From: Macrotrachela quadricornifera
Lineage: Eukaryota > Rotifera > Eurotatoria > Philodinida > Philodinidae
Length of the DNA stretch: 64,000 nucleotides
NCBI GenBank assembly: GCA_022393335.1
Contig: JAJEKB010001428.1
Span: 1 to 64,000 of the forward strand
Direction of reading: 5' to 3'
Part shown: one piece after another, positions 1 to 12,319 of the stretch
Position numbering within the stretch: the first letter of the stretch is position 1
Layout of the letters: every line of letters starts with the position of its first letter
Notes under the pieces: generated by a model
The model's database searches: none
What the model saw: only the letters and a program-made list of their open reading frames with translations
What the model was told of the DNA's origin: nothing
Translations under genes and position numbers: made by a program

Positions 1-400
1 AGTAGATGGATGATGAAAGTGAGTCTGGCAGTTTTTTCTTTCCTTCAGTTCTCTTCTATGCGTAATTATTTGATCAGCAATCTCGCCGTTTTCTTGCTTG
101 CTTGACACATCTTTCTCGTGCCCGCGCCAGTCATTGTCGCCAAGAAAAAAAAAAAAAGAGAAAAAGAAAAAGAAAGCCAACGAAGAAATATTTCCGTCGT
201 ATTCTTAGCAATATCGCACACTCTCTACAACATATTATATGCATTTCAGTAAAAGCAAAAAAATACTATGAATGATCTTCCATTATATCTGACAACAACA
301 ATAACAACAACAACAACAGCATCAACTTGATTATATCTTGTTTGTGTTATTCTGTTTTTCGAAATATATTTCTAATATTATTTTTATTCAAGGTCATAGA

Positions 401-1364
401 ATGTATAAAGTATTTACATCGTTGTGGTCTAAACCACCACCATTGTCATCAACATCTACAAATAATAAAACTCGATTATCATCTGTTAATTCATCGGATT
501 CATCAATCGATGAGGATGGTTGGGTTCTTGTTTCAGATACTGGTTAGTTTTATGATTAAATCAATTTATTTATTTATTTTTTCTTTCAATAGTTTTAGTA
601 TCAAAAGACACATCATCAAATGATAATAATAGTATAATGACAAATAGTTGGATAGCATCACCACCTTTAATGAAAACTGATGAATCAACATCGATAAATC
701 GATCATCATCACCAAATATACATCATTTTAATCCAATTGAGAATTTACTTATTGAACATGCGAGTATGAAATCAATAGAAAAGAATTATATATATATATA
801 TATATTGATTTATATTTTATCTTTTGATTAGGTATGAGTGTTTATGAACAAATTGCTTTACGAACACGTGCTAAACGTCATAGAAAAATTGTTAATGATA
901 ATAAACTTGATGAACAAATTGAAGAAGCAAAAGATAATATTGATAATAATAATGATGATGATGATCGATCATCTCTTGTTCTTCAAGTAAGATTATCTAT
1001 TCATTATTTTACACATAAAATCTTATCGATAATTAATATTTATTTTTATTTTTAGTATACATCTCAACATCCAAATATATCTTCTATTCATCATCGAAAT
1101 TTAAATACATCATTAAGTCGTTCAACAAATTCATCAATATCAACACTTGAATCATCAACATCATCACTTGTTGCTCATCAACGTCATTTACATCGTATTC
1201 ATCAACGACGACGACGATCAACTAAAACATCATCAAAATTAATGTTAACAAACAATAGTGATGAATCAAAGCAAACTTTCAATAAAATAATTGAACGACA
1301 ACGTTTAAATTATGCTCGTACACCTAAATTAGTTCTTCATCAACCATCTCGTTCAAATCATTAG
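401..1364 (+). CDS. TP53INP/DOR-like autophagy and nuclear cofactor
   Basis: Four exons (401–542, 593–763, 832–986, 1056–1364) join in phase to 258 aa. Two hallmarks of the TP53INP1/2 (DOR) family are visible: an acidic, LC3-interacting motif near the N-terminus (DEDGWVLV, W-x-x-V after acids) and the conserved block ENLLIEHASMSVYEQ, which is split across the second intron exactly between HA and SMSVY. The C-terminal third is rich in Ser, His and Arg with a basic cluster (HQRRRRS), suggesting nuclear targeting. In known members the protein shuttles between nucleus and autophagosomes and binds ATG8 proteins. The first ATG (401) follows an acceptor-like TTCAAG, so a non-coding 5' exon is likely; a short upstream ORF lies near 268–330. 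The rest of the protein is low complexity and not conserved enough to compare by eye. Confidence 0.8.
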
Positions 1365-2065
1365 TAGGAAAAAAAAAATCTTTTATTTTCTCAGTATTAC
1401 AGTAAAACAAAACAAAACAAAAAAAAATATATATATATATCTATATATAATTTTTACCGTGTCATTCCGCTTTTCTTGTTTTTCTTTATTGATATACATG
1501 CACATTTATCCTTGTATTTGTTCATGTTTTTGTTTTTTGCTATTGACATTTTTCTACACCAGTGTATTTGTGTATATACGAATTGCATTTTTTTTCTATG
1601 ATTCAGTTTCATTTTTTTTCTTGGTGTTGTATCGTCAGTGTCTTGTACAGCTTCAACTACACAAAACGAAAAATATTTAAAAAAAAAAGCGTTTTTTTTC
1701 TCTTCTGTCTATTTTCTGTTGTCTGTCTGTATTTTTTAGCATTTCTACCGGATCTGAGCCTATGGGCTGATACATTTATTTATATATTCATTGCATATGT
1801 ACTTCTTTTTTTCTGCAGCTTTCCTGATCCTTGATATATTACATGTATATAAAAGCGTGTTTTTTCTCTCTACGCTTCAGTGTTTAAGAGCATTAACAAA
1901 GAGAAAGAATGAGAAATTACTATTATAATAAAATTAAGACGTTGTGAAAATGAAAAGGACGATGTTTATGTTTCTTTGAATAGTTGCTGGAAAGAAAATG
2001 ATAAACATAATAACTGTTTTAGATTTTATTACCTTAAAACAACGTAAATCAATGTTTTTTGAGTA
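1365..2065. other. intergenic; 3' UTR and AT-rich sequence
   Basis: About 700 nt between two co-oriented genes. It contains a (TA)n run near 1423–1448 and T-rich tracts that create spurious open frames. No coding signal with splice support was found apart from the short proposed first exon of the next gene. Confidence 0.5.
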
Positions 2066-3909
2066 ATGGAAATTAATAAAATGCATCAAGGTGACTAGAC
2101 GTGTATAATTGAAGGAAAAAGAAAATAATATCTGATCATTGTATATTATTTGTGTTTTTAGACTCTGAGTCATTACCATCTCATTCATCGACTGAAGGAA
2201 GTATAACAATAAAAAACATTGACTCTAATGATATGATCGCTCACAAACATGATCGAACAGGGCATGCTTCATCGAAAATACCTATTTTGGAATTCTATTC
2301 ATCATTACCTTCTCAACATCCAGTTCGTTTTATTGGATTATGTGCACAAGTTTTCGTATATTATCTAGGCTATGGTTATTTACAAGTTAGTTATATTAAA
2401 AACAAAAAATATTATTAATGTTTTTTTATATGTATTTTAAGGAATTTCTATTCACATTAAAAGGTTTTGATAATACAGCATGGTTTTTAACATGTTATCA
2501 ATTTTTTGTTTATGCTTTTCTTTCATTTATTCAAATTGGTTTTGCTGGATTAAGTCAACGAAGGTATTTGATAATTTAAAATTATGTTTTTTTTTTCTCT
2601 AAAATATTGTTCTATTTCTAGAGCAAGTTATCGATCTTATATGCTTCTTGCTTCACTTACTGTTGGTACAATGGGTTTATCAAATTATGCAATTGCTTAT
2701 TTAAATTATCCGTAAGAAAAAAAAGTATTTCAAATATCATTTTATTCTTATCATTATACATATATATTTCTATAGTACACAAGTTATGTTTAAATGTTGT
2801 AAATTAATACCTGTACTTATTGGTGGTATTATTATTCAAAGTAAAAAAATTCAAAATACATATAAAAAATTAAATTAATTTTTTTATTTTTATTAAGAAA
2901 AAATATTTAATCGTTATGATGTTACTGCTGCTGTTTGTATGTCAATTGGATTAATATTTTTTACTCTAGCTGATTCAAAAGTTCGACCAAATTTTAATTT
3001 ATATGGTATATATTAAATATAAACAAAAGAAAAAAATAATTAATTTTAATCGATAAAATTGTTTATTCTTTAGGTGTTGTTATTATTTGTCTAGCACTTG
3101 TTGCTGATGCTATTATTGGAAATTATCAAGAAAAAGTTATGAAAACACATCATGTATCTAATGTTGAAATGGTAATAGAAGAAAAAATATGTTATTATTA
3201 TTATTATTAAATTCTATTTTTAAACTTGTTTTTAGGTTTTTTATAGTTTTTCATTTGGTTTTATTATTATTTTATCTGGTCTCTTAGTAACAAATAATTT
3301 ATTTTCAAGTATTAGATTTTGGAATCAGGTTAGATATTTTATAAATTGGAATATTATTTTTTTCTCTGTTTGAAACATTTATGAAATGAGAACCGTCATC
3401 ATCGGATCTATATAAAGTTTTAGATCTACGTAAAAAAAATCTGTTTCTTTTAAATTTTATTTAATATTGAATAATTATAAATAAAAAATTTTCTTTAGCA
3501 TCCTTTTCATACTTATGGTTATGGTTTACTTTTTGCTATTTTTGGTTATTTGGGTATTGATATTGTTTTAACTTTAATAAAAGAATATGGTGCATTAATT
3601 TGTGTTACTGTTACAACATGTCGAAAAGCACTAACAATAGTATTATCATTTATACTTTTTTCAAAACCATTTGTTTTCGAGTATGTATCATTATTATTAT
3701 TAATTATATTTAGTATTTTTGTTGTTGTTGTTGTTATTAGTTATGTTTGGTCTGGTTTAATTGTTGTTTTTGGTATTTATCTTAATGTTTATAGTCGAAA
3801 TCAAGCAGTATTTAATGCTAAAATATTATCTTATATTAATAAATTAAGTAATTTTCGTTGGTGGTCAAAATTTTCAACATCAACTTCATCTCGAATATTA
3901 CCTATTTAA
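2066..3909 (+). CDS. SLC35B3: SLC35B3-like PAPS transporter (PAPST2)
   Basis: Nine exons (2066–2090, 2162–2385, 2442–2563, 2622–2711, 2776–2840, 2898–3005, 3074–3171, 3236–3328, 3499–3909) join in frame to 411 aa. Family motifs are clear: TVGTMGLSN, LNYPTQVMFKCCKLIPVLIGG, AAVCMS.GLIFFTLADS, NFNLYGV, IIGNYQEK and TVTTCRKALTIVLSFILF. These match SLC35B3, a Golgi antiporter that imports the sulfate donor PAPS for sulfotransferases. About ten membrane segments are expected. The first exon (MEINKMHQ) is a proposal: it is the nearest ATG with a phase-compatible donor. Near the C-terminus an extra 20 aa between EY and VWSGL interrupts a block normally contiguous in this family (see findings). The intron 3329–3498 is unusually long for this genome. 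Confidence 0.9.
3682..3746 (+). repeat. 60-nt in-frame insertion bounded by TATGT direct repeats
   Basis: TATGT occurs at 3682–3686 and again at 3742–3746, exactly 60 nt apart, inside the last exon of the SLC35B3-like gene. The intervening T-rich stretch is open in frame and would add about 20 hydrophobic residues. It contains GT at 3685 and TTAG ending at 3740, but GT–AG splicing of those 56 nt would shift the frame. Confidence 0.75.
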
Positions 3910-4336
3910 TATATCTCATTTATTTTTAACTGAAACTATAGGAACATTTTTGTTTTATTTTATTATGTATAAGTTCAATAGGTGCAATAAAAACATACTA
4001 TAACTTGATAAAAATATTTCATTAAAAATTTAATAATAAACAAATGATCATGTAATAGCACAAGTCTCGTCAATATTCTATGTTATTGAAGTACTTCATG
4101 CATTATTTGTACTCTTTAATACCAATACAATCAGTTTAAAAAGTACAGCTGTCATACATTTCAATTATCTGACTTACATAAAGGCAATAATTTGTAATTT
4201 GATACTATCTTTTCATAGACAACTATAATTACTTTCACAATCATTTATTCTTTTAAGCAAATTATATATTTGATATTTTTATCTTATGAATTCAGTCTTT
4301 ATAGAAATAATATAATGAAATTTTGAATGTAATCAG
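3910..4336. other. convergent intergenic region
   Basis: 427 nt between the stop of the SLC35B3-like gene (+) and the stop of the alpha/beta hydrolase (-). AT-rich, presumably both 3' UTRs. No other feature was seen. Confidence 0.5.
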
Positions 4337-5074
4337 CTATTTATAATGATCAAGAATAATTTTTTTAATTGTATATAAAGTTTTTTTCTTTTTTAAATGA
4401 TGATCATCATCCATTTCAATCATTAATATTGAATGTTTATTTAATAAATGAAGTTTTTGCATATATTCACGACTTGTTTCAATTGGTACAATATCATCAT
4501 ATAAACCATGAATAATTGTTATTGGACACGTTGTTACAATTGGATATGATGGATATAATTGAAGATCATAAAAAAATTCATAATCAATTGGTTCATCACA
4601 TTGTGTTGCTGGATTAAAAAAATTTATAAATCCATTAGTTTTCCATTGTTCTATATTAATTTTAGATTTCCATCGTTCAATAGGATTAAATGCAGGTGCA
4701 AGAAGTAATAAAGAATGAATTAATTTCGGTTGTCGTTGAGCTACAAGTGTAGAAACAAGACCACCAAATGAACTACCAATAAGATACCAAACTGAATTTG
4801 ATTCTATATTATAGAAAATAAAAATAAAAAAAATCTAATATCGATAAAATCAATAAATCTTACGAATAATATTCTTTTCTATATGATCTACCATATTACT
4901 AAGACATTGTTTACGAAAAGAAGGTATATTAAGATCAGGTAAATCAAGTGATATATTCAATTCATTATGAAACCATTGTTGTAATTGAACACCTTTAGTA
5001 GATAATGGTGAACTAGCAAATCCATGCAAATAGGCATATCTTAAAGTAGTAAGAGGAAAGGATTTTTTAGCCAT
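4337..5074 (-). CDS. alpha/beta-hydrolase, YqiA/UPF0227-like
   Basis: Two exons (5074–4864 and 4803–4337) give 225 aa. The N-terminus has the strand and oxyanion-loop motif YLHGFASSPLSTKG. The nucleophile elbow is GSSFGG at the start of exon 2, followed by hydrophobic LLLLAPAF. A late acidic residue is supplied by HGLYDDIVP and the catalytic His by MDDDHHLKK. This order (Ser, Asp, His) is that of a small cytosolic serine esterase of the bacterial YqiA type, also found in plants and some animals. The substrate cannot be told. The start ATG at 5074 is the first in the frame and lies 390 nt from the divergent ATG of the next gene. Confidence 0.8.
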
Positions 5075-5464
5075 TTAATCTATAAAATATTTATTAAATA
5101 CTGAATGGATAAAGTAAATAACAAATTGTTGTTAACTATAGCTGTCATAGTGAATACAAAAAAAAAAAAGAAAGAGGGTGCAAGTAGATCTTCTCTTTTT
5201 GTTATTATATGATGAATAGAAAATGAAACTATTAATTTTGATTTGCATCAATTCGTTACCAATATCCTTCAATATATCTATCATGTATATTCTTTATTTA
5301 ATACATTATCAGTTTGAATTAGTAAATAAAATATTCTCTTTAATCAATATCAATATAACTAAAAATACAAAATTGAATTACATAGCAACTAAATTAATAT
5401 TTTATTTTTTCTTAATCAATAACGATTATTGATAATATCGATTAATATTTCATAGAATTACAAA
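5075..5464. promoter_or_regulatory. shared upstream region of two divergent genes
   Basis: 390 nt between the divergent start codons at 5074 (-) and 5465 (+). It must carry at least part of both promoters. It is AT-rich, with no recognisable motif beyond an A-run near 5159–5175. Confidence 0.35.
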
Positions 5465-6125
5465 ATGGCAGCACATAAACGACTTCATCATTCATTGTTA
5501 ACATCTGAAAAAGATTCTTTTACGTCTGCAAATCCTTTAATCGAAACTGTATTAACACCTTCAACTAGTATTTCACCAACAACAGAAGATCATTTAAATA
5601 CTTCAAATCATAATGAATCTTCTCAAATGAATCAGTTAATCAATTTGCAACATAAAACATTTCATTATGAACAAAGAGATGAATCTTATCATAGAAAATC
5701 TCAATTAATTCAAAATCAATTTGAAAATATATCAAAACCAACAACAAAGAATAAATTTACAAATATTAATGTAATTAAAACAATTGATGAAGATGATTGG
5801 GTATTATTCAATCTGTAAAAAAAAATTAATAAAAGAAATTTCTTTGCTATTAATTCAGGTATGTCCAGTAGCAGTAGCATTAAGAAGAGCAGGTTATGAT
5901 GTATGTAATTTATCTGATCTAAATCCGATTAACTTAAATTTTTTTTTCTTATTAAATAGGTACCACTCAGACCTTCAAAATCTTGGCTTGAACGAGGTTT
6001 GCAAATCTTTTATTATTAGATATTAGTAACATCCGATAATTATTTCAAATTGAATATATATTTTTTTAGATCGGAAAAACCAAGCATTATTACGTGAACG
6101 ACAAATATCATCTAAAGAAGTCTAA
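5465..6125 (+). CDS. small protein of unknown function
   Basis: Four exons (5465–5800, 5859–5900, 5960–5996, 6070–6125) join in phase to 156 aa. The first 110 residues are polar and low complexity. The C-terminal 45 residues are denser and look like the conserved part: DEDDW, then VCPVAVALRRAGYD, PLRPSKSWLER and RKNQALLRERQ. I do not recognise the family. The joint after DEDDW uses the donor TGG|GTATTA; if that intron is retained the protein ends a few residues later (WVLFNL, stop). The acidic stretch before W resembles an ATG8-binding motif but lacks the small aliphatic residue at the fourth position. The short evenly sized introns and conserved phases support a real gene. Confidence 0.6.
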
Positions 6126-9100
6126 TTTTATGCTTATTATTTTATTAATCAATATAGGTAAGCATAATAGAAAGTAATTAAAACTAAACAAAAATTATTT
6201 CAATTAATGTAATGAAAACAATTGTATTGTATAACCCTACATTCATTATATGAAATGTTCTTAATTTTTTTTTGTTTTGAGAGTTTTTACTAAACCATAA
6301 AAACCTAAAGTATCAAATAAAAATAGATGAAAAAGAAATAATCAAGCGTATAAGTTCTCATTAATTTAATATTTTATGTTCATTCGAGGAGAATTATTAA
6401 ATTATTTACAAAATTTTATCAAGGGTCCAACTATAAAAAGAAAAAGGAAGTTTATTGTTCTAAATCATACATCGAACTATAATTTAAAAAAAAATATAGG
6501 TTTTTAATACTTATTTTGTTTTTATTATGAACTATTTATCATGCTCAGGTGCATGTTATTCGATGTTTTAAAATCATGATGTTATTTAGTAAAAAGAATA
6601 TGACACTGATGCATTAATGGAGAACATTATTTGATTAAAAATAATCTTCTCTTCTCTATAATATTCTTCATCTCGACGACTTTTTTTTTCTTATATTAAA
6701 TCTCTACTATAGATCCAGAGTATAATTATTAATCGAGACAAGTTTTGTCCTAGATATCAGTTGATATGTATATGACGATATATAATTAGAAGATGATGTC
6801 AAACATTTTGTAATATTATATATTATGGCAATTGATTAGAGAATATACTATGGTGACTATAATAAGTTGTATATATTAGCTAAGAAAAAATTGTAAATAA
6901 AATCATGTTTATATCAAAAATTTTATTTGAATACAAACTCAGTCAATCAATAAAATTGCATTTCCACGTGTTAATTTGTAATATATCGAGCAACATTTTT
7001 TAAAACTATCATTCTTCTGAACGTATCGAAGATTTTCATTGCTATCTTGAATAAGATCTTATTCATACTTATATACTAAAATTGAAAATCTAAGATACAA
7101 AGCACACTATTATGATTTCTTATTCTTACAAATTGTAGTTAATTATGTGGACTATTTAAAGTATTTGAAGAGCCTTTTGATTATGTAAAATATAATTAGG
7201 AAAAAGTTCCTTAAAATTAACAAATATATTACATGTGTTAGAACTATTCAAATCATCAAAGCGAGATAAATTGTTCTATACAATAAATCAATGACATAAT
7301 TATTATGCATGAATTTCAAACGTTGATAAGTAATATTTACCAAAATTCATTTACTTTTATGTATTGATTAGATTATATAGTACGCTTGATACTTGTATTA
7401 TAAAGTTATTATCTCGTCTTGTTCCTTAATATGTCAAAAGAAAAAATTTGATCGGTTTCATATTGTTCTTTATTATTATTAAACATGCGAATGAGTGATA
7501 TTTTTAACTTATACTTTGATTAATAAATTTTATCAATATAAAATTTTTCTATTTACATCGGATTATTCTCCACATTAATGTCAAGGTTTTACTAAAAAAG
7601 AAAATCTCTATCTTGTTTAATTCCTATAAAAACTTTTAGATCTCATACTAATAATATACTGTTCTTTGACATAAAATGAGCGATTCAAGTTGAGAAGATA
7701 TTTATATGAAATCTAAAAATTATGAAGAAAAAACAGCTATATTCACTTTTTTTTTATAGATTAAATATTACATTTATATGTTTATCAAAAGAGATTATCC
7801 ATGACAGTCTTGCAATCAAAATAATAAATATGTGTACTTTTAGTTCAGAATTATTTAAATTAATATTTAATATAGCCAAAATAACCTGCGTAATAATACA
7901 AGAAAATACGTTTTTAATTACCTAGTATTTATATTGTTCTTAGCTTAGTCTGTATTTTAAACAGAATTAAAGCAAAAAAAAAGTATCAGAAAACAACGTT
8001 CGTCATGAAATTATGAAATATCAGAAAGAATATTGTATATCAGTTATAATATGTCTTGTCAAAAAAACTAAAACGTAATTAGTCATAGTCAATGTACTTG
8101 GGACCTTTTATATAATATCATTTCTTTTACATAACACGGAACAATTAAATTTCGCCTTGTATATTCAAAAGACTATATTTTATTTTATTAAATAATTATT
8201 CAAGAAAAAGAAAACATATATGTTTTTATAAAGAGAACAAAACATAGATTAATGAATAATAGACAACCTTATTATTGATTATAAAAATTAGTGTTATGAA
8301 ATATTATATATCTGACGTCAGTATAAAACAAATAATGTATTATATATGTAAAAAAGAATTCATTTTCTATTAAATCATTTCTTGTCTTTTGTTATTCATT
8401 GTTAGATATGGTTATAATATTTAAAAATGTCATCATACTCTAAAAAGTGTTATCAACATCAGGCAAGAATATGAAAAATATGTCAAATATATATATATAT
8501 AGATATCTGTTTTTTACAATTTACATCAATTAAAATCATACTTTTATTCATATTACATTTAAATAGTTTTGAATAGACTTTCTAAACATATTTTCTTTTA
8601 TATTGAATAAAAAAAGCTCAATTTGTAATAATGTAATAGTTTATTGAAAGGAAAGTTTCACTGAAAGTATATATTATAATAGATAGAAAAGAACAGCAAA
8701 AAAAAAAACTATTTTGTCAATCTTTATATAATTCATTCCATTTATTTTGATGACTAACTGAAAGTCAGTTGAACTAACATATTTGTCAGATCTTAATAAA
8801 TATTAAATCAATATATAAACTCTATCTTTTATAAACGGTAAGTTCATTAGATAAGAAATTAATAGACAGAAAGAATGAATTCGTGGTTTTGATGTAAGCA
8901 CGCAACTAATTTTTTTTTAACAAATATTTATTATAGATTGAAAAGAACAAATCCAATTAGTTCTATTTTAGATTAATCAACTATGACTTGATATGGTGGG
9001 ATCATCGTATTCTTTTATTTTGTTTTCTTGATATTTAATATAGCATTGTTCAATAGATGTATTAAAAATATGTATCTGTATACAGTAAGTATACTAGACA

Positions 9101-9735
9101 TTTACGTACAGTCTTTCTATATATATTTAATTTTATGAAGAAGAAAAGAAAACTAATTTTTAGATACAAGAATAACTCATAATAAAAACAACAGGATTAT
9201 TTAGTAGAGAAAGAAAACTTAGTCGAGGGATGACATGTCACCAAAACACAGACAGGAAATTTGCTATTCGATCAAAAAAGCAACTCATCATCAATAAAAT
9301 AATGGAGTTTTAGTGTAGACATAATTAATTTGCTATATTCTTTTTTTCAGATATATAAATGAATTGACATATTATTTATTATTTGTATCGCTGTTTATTT
9401 CAATAAATGTCCTTTAAATATATATTGATGTCTATCTAGGTTTACTTGTGTTTTTTTTTTCTTTGACGATGTTGTCTCTTTATTATATTTGATATTCGAA
9501 CGTTCAATTATACTATGCTAGACATGTCAAAGAACCTAATATAAAAGAGAAAAATATACTCTAAGTATAATTATGTAATGAAAAAAGACATCATCCATTT
9601 GTGAATCATTATGAATAGCGTAAATGGTAAATGCGTGCTTTTTAGTTCGTAATTCATATACGTTATAAGACAAAACTATATGATAGTTTTTTGTATTTTT
9701 AGATTTTGTATAATATATTGAAAAAAAAAAAAAGA
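6126..9735. other. 3.6-kb gene-free region
   Basis: Very AT-rich with dense stops in all frames. No splice-supported coding chain, RNA gene or clear repeat was seen. An acceptor-like TTTTTAG ends at 9702, just before the receptor ATG, so its far right end may hold a 5' UTR intron of that gene. Confidence 0.45.
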
Positions 9736-11427
9736 ATGGTAGCAAACAATGATATAAATAAATGTCCATCGATATTTCATGATACATTTTCGGATCCATT
9801 ATTTATGGAAAGATTTTTAATAATTATTTATACAGTTATATTTTTTATTGGACTTGTGGGAAATATTATGACAATTATTATTATTAAATATAATACACAT
9901 TTGCGTACACCAACAAATTTTTATTTATTAAATTTAGCTGTTTCTGATCTTATGATGTTAATGTGTAATTTACCATTAGAAATGATTGAAATTTATTATC
10001 GTCAATGGCCATTATCAATTATATTTTGTAAATTAAGAAATATATGTGCTGAATTTTTTACTTGTTCATCAATTTTAACAATTTTAGCATTTACATGTGA
10101 ACGATATTTTGCTATTGTTCATCCAATACATTTTCATCAATTAAGTCATTTTCGTCGTGCACAAAATGTTATATTTATTATTTGGTTTATATCACTTATA
10201 TTTAGTGTTCCACTTGGATTATCATATGAAATAGAAACAAATTTAATTCGAATATCATCATATTCAACAACATTAATATTTCCAACAAATAAAAATTTGA
10301 AAATTTTACAATTTAATGAAACAATTTCATCATTATCTATTTATTGTAAATCATGTGTACCAAAAAAAAGTTTAGCTAAAATTTTATCAATTATTATGAT
10401 AATAACATCACTTTGTTTTTTTTATTTTCCAATGTTTATTATTGGAGGTATTTATTTATTTATTGGTAAATCATTACGACGTGTTAATAAATATGAAAAT
10501 CCATTAAATGATATTGAATTAAGTTTAACATCATTATCAAGTTATGGTAATACAGGAAAAAAACAAATCAATAATATATCATCTCATTCAAATATAATTA
10601 ATAAAGAAATAATTGAAATGAAACAACAAAGTGTTCATATTGGTTCATATTCATGGTTAAAAACTCGTGCTCGTTGTCAAGCTCGACAAGTTGTTGTTAA
10701 AACATTAGGTAAGATATATTGATTTTTTTCATGATAATCTTCTTATATTAATTATATAGTTGCTGTTGTTATTGCATTTTTTGTTTGTTATGCACCACTT
10801 TATTTACAACGTTTATTATCAGCTATAATGGGTTTAAATTCAAATTTAACTTCTGATTCTCATATATTTTCAAATATAATGGCTTATTTATATATTATAT
10901 CTGGTATGACATTTTATTTTGGTTCAGTTATTAATCCAATACTTTATAATGTTGTTTCAAATAAATATCGACGTGCATTTCGAGATTTATTTTGTTGTCG
11001 TTTAACATATAAAACAAAACTAAATGTAAAAAATCAACGAAAATTTTTTCAAACAAATCGTTTAAATAATCAACCAATACATTATTTTGTAAGAAAACCA
11101 TCACTACAACAACAACAACAACAACAGCAAAATAATATTAATATAAAATTATGTTCAGATTCTAATCAATTACAATGTAAAAATGATAATCAACCTATAA
11201 CAAAACTTCCTATACAATTAAAGACGCAATCATCTCGATCGAATTCATCTTCTGTTAGTTCTCATAATAGAGAACATAATCCAACACATTCTCTTCAATC
11301 TAATACATCATTAACAAAAAAATGTCAAGTAGAGAATCATACGAAATTTTCTTTTAGAAGAAAACTACTTGGTAAAAAGCAACCAACTGACACAGTCCCA
11401 TGGTTAGTAACAAAAAACAGAACATAA
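9736..11427 (+). CDS. rhodopsin-class neuropeptide GPCR (PRXamide/neuromedin-U/CAPA receptor type)
   Basis: Two exons (9736–10708, 10760–11427) give 546 aa. Seven membrane segments are visible. TM1 has GLVGNIMTIIII and TM2 LNLAVSDLMML. W-P-L and the ECL1 Cys (IIFCKLR) precede TM3, which ends in ERY (CERYFAIVHP), as in neuromedin-U and insect CAPA/pyrokinin receptors. TM6 is VAVVIAFFVCYAPLY and TM7 contains NPILYN. The sequence YRRAFRDLFCC follows, with cysteines for palmitoylation. The third intracellular loop is long, Ser/Asn-rich and contains the single intron at its end. The tail has a CAA-encoded glutamine tract. The in-frame ATG at 9736 is chosen over earlier non-ATG codons. The peptide ligand cannot be read from sequence; other Gq-coupled peptide receptors are possible. 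Confidence 0.85.
11106..11129 (+). repeat. CAA trinucleotide repeat (poly-Gln) in the receptor tail
   Basis: A run of CAA codons with one CAG codes for about eight glutamines in the cytoplasmic tail of the GPCR. It is likely length-variable. Confidence 0.8.
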
Positions 11428-12319
11428 TCAAACTAATGATGATTGGCATTAGAAATATGTGTGTAGTATACAACAACCTGAAAAAAATATGTCAACAACA
11501 AGTGGCGTATCGCAATAACAGAGACATGTTATTTTCTTGATCTGCTCGATGTGAGATGGATTTAGGCGATTTTTATCTCTCCATATATCTTAACATTCTT
11601 TCTCACTAATGATCATTACGATTATAAAAAATCTATTCAGAAACTGTCGCTTGAGGAATATATATGTCTCGTATTCATGTAGAAATCTCTGATGTACGAT
11701 ATAAATAAATTGATTATATTGCAATTCAAGTAATCGATCAATGATAACTAATAGATATAAATCATTCAAGAATTTATATGTATATAGACAAAATAATGAT
11801 AGTTAATCAGATGAATTCTAGCAAAAGAAAAAAGTCCAGGAAAAGAATGATGAAGCACTAATAGACGTGAAAAACACTTTGACGATTCTTCATTTATTAT
11901 CAACGATCGTCTGTAATTTTTTTCTCTCCGTCATTTCCTCTTTGCCACTCTTTTGTTTTCCGCACTTGGTTTCTATCATTTCTTTCTTATAAAATAATAA
12001 CACATCGAAAATGAGTAAAAAAAAAACCGAGAATGAGAAGAGAATCATTATATTCTTAGTGCTCTTCATCAGACGAACGAACGAATGAACGAACGAACGA
12101 GTGCAGTCATTGGAAATGATATAATGAATGAATGTAAAATAGCTAATATGGAGAAAAAAGAGTGTACGCACAAGGGACGAGAAAAGAGACATATATAAAC
12201 GAATAAAAGGAAAACAACAGTGACATGTAGAAATATGACAAGATTCTAGTAACATGTGTGTGTGCGTTTTGTTTTGTGTCATTTGCAAAACTGTTTTAGA
12301 TCGGTGAGAAAAATAAATT
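11428..12319. other. intergenic region with GAAC-type microsatellite
   Basis: About 890 nt between the receptor stop and the first exon of the KChIP-like gene. It contains a (GAAC)n-like repeat around 12072–12100 and otherwise no coding signal. The promoter of the upstream KChIP first exon must lie at its right end. Confidence 0.5.
12072..12100. repeat. imperfect GAAC tetranucleotide repeat
   Basis: Consecutive GAAC units with one GAAT interruption, about 250 nt upstream of the first KChIP start codon. Confidence 0.75.

Noticed and set aside
1459..1834. Overlapping open frames rich in F, Y and L
   Set aside because: They arise from T-rich 3' UTR sequence, have no splice partners and encode only repetitive hydrophobic strings.
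11890..12288. 132-codon minus-strand frame
   Set aside because: Composition is driven by microsatellites and purine tracts (GAAC repeat, GA runs); no motif, and it lies upstream of a well-supported plus-strand gene.
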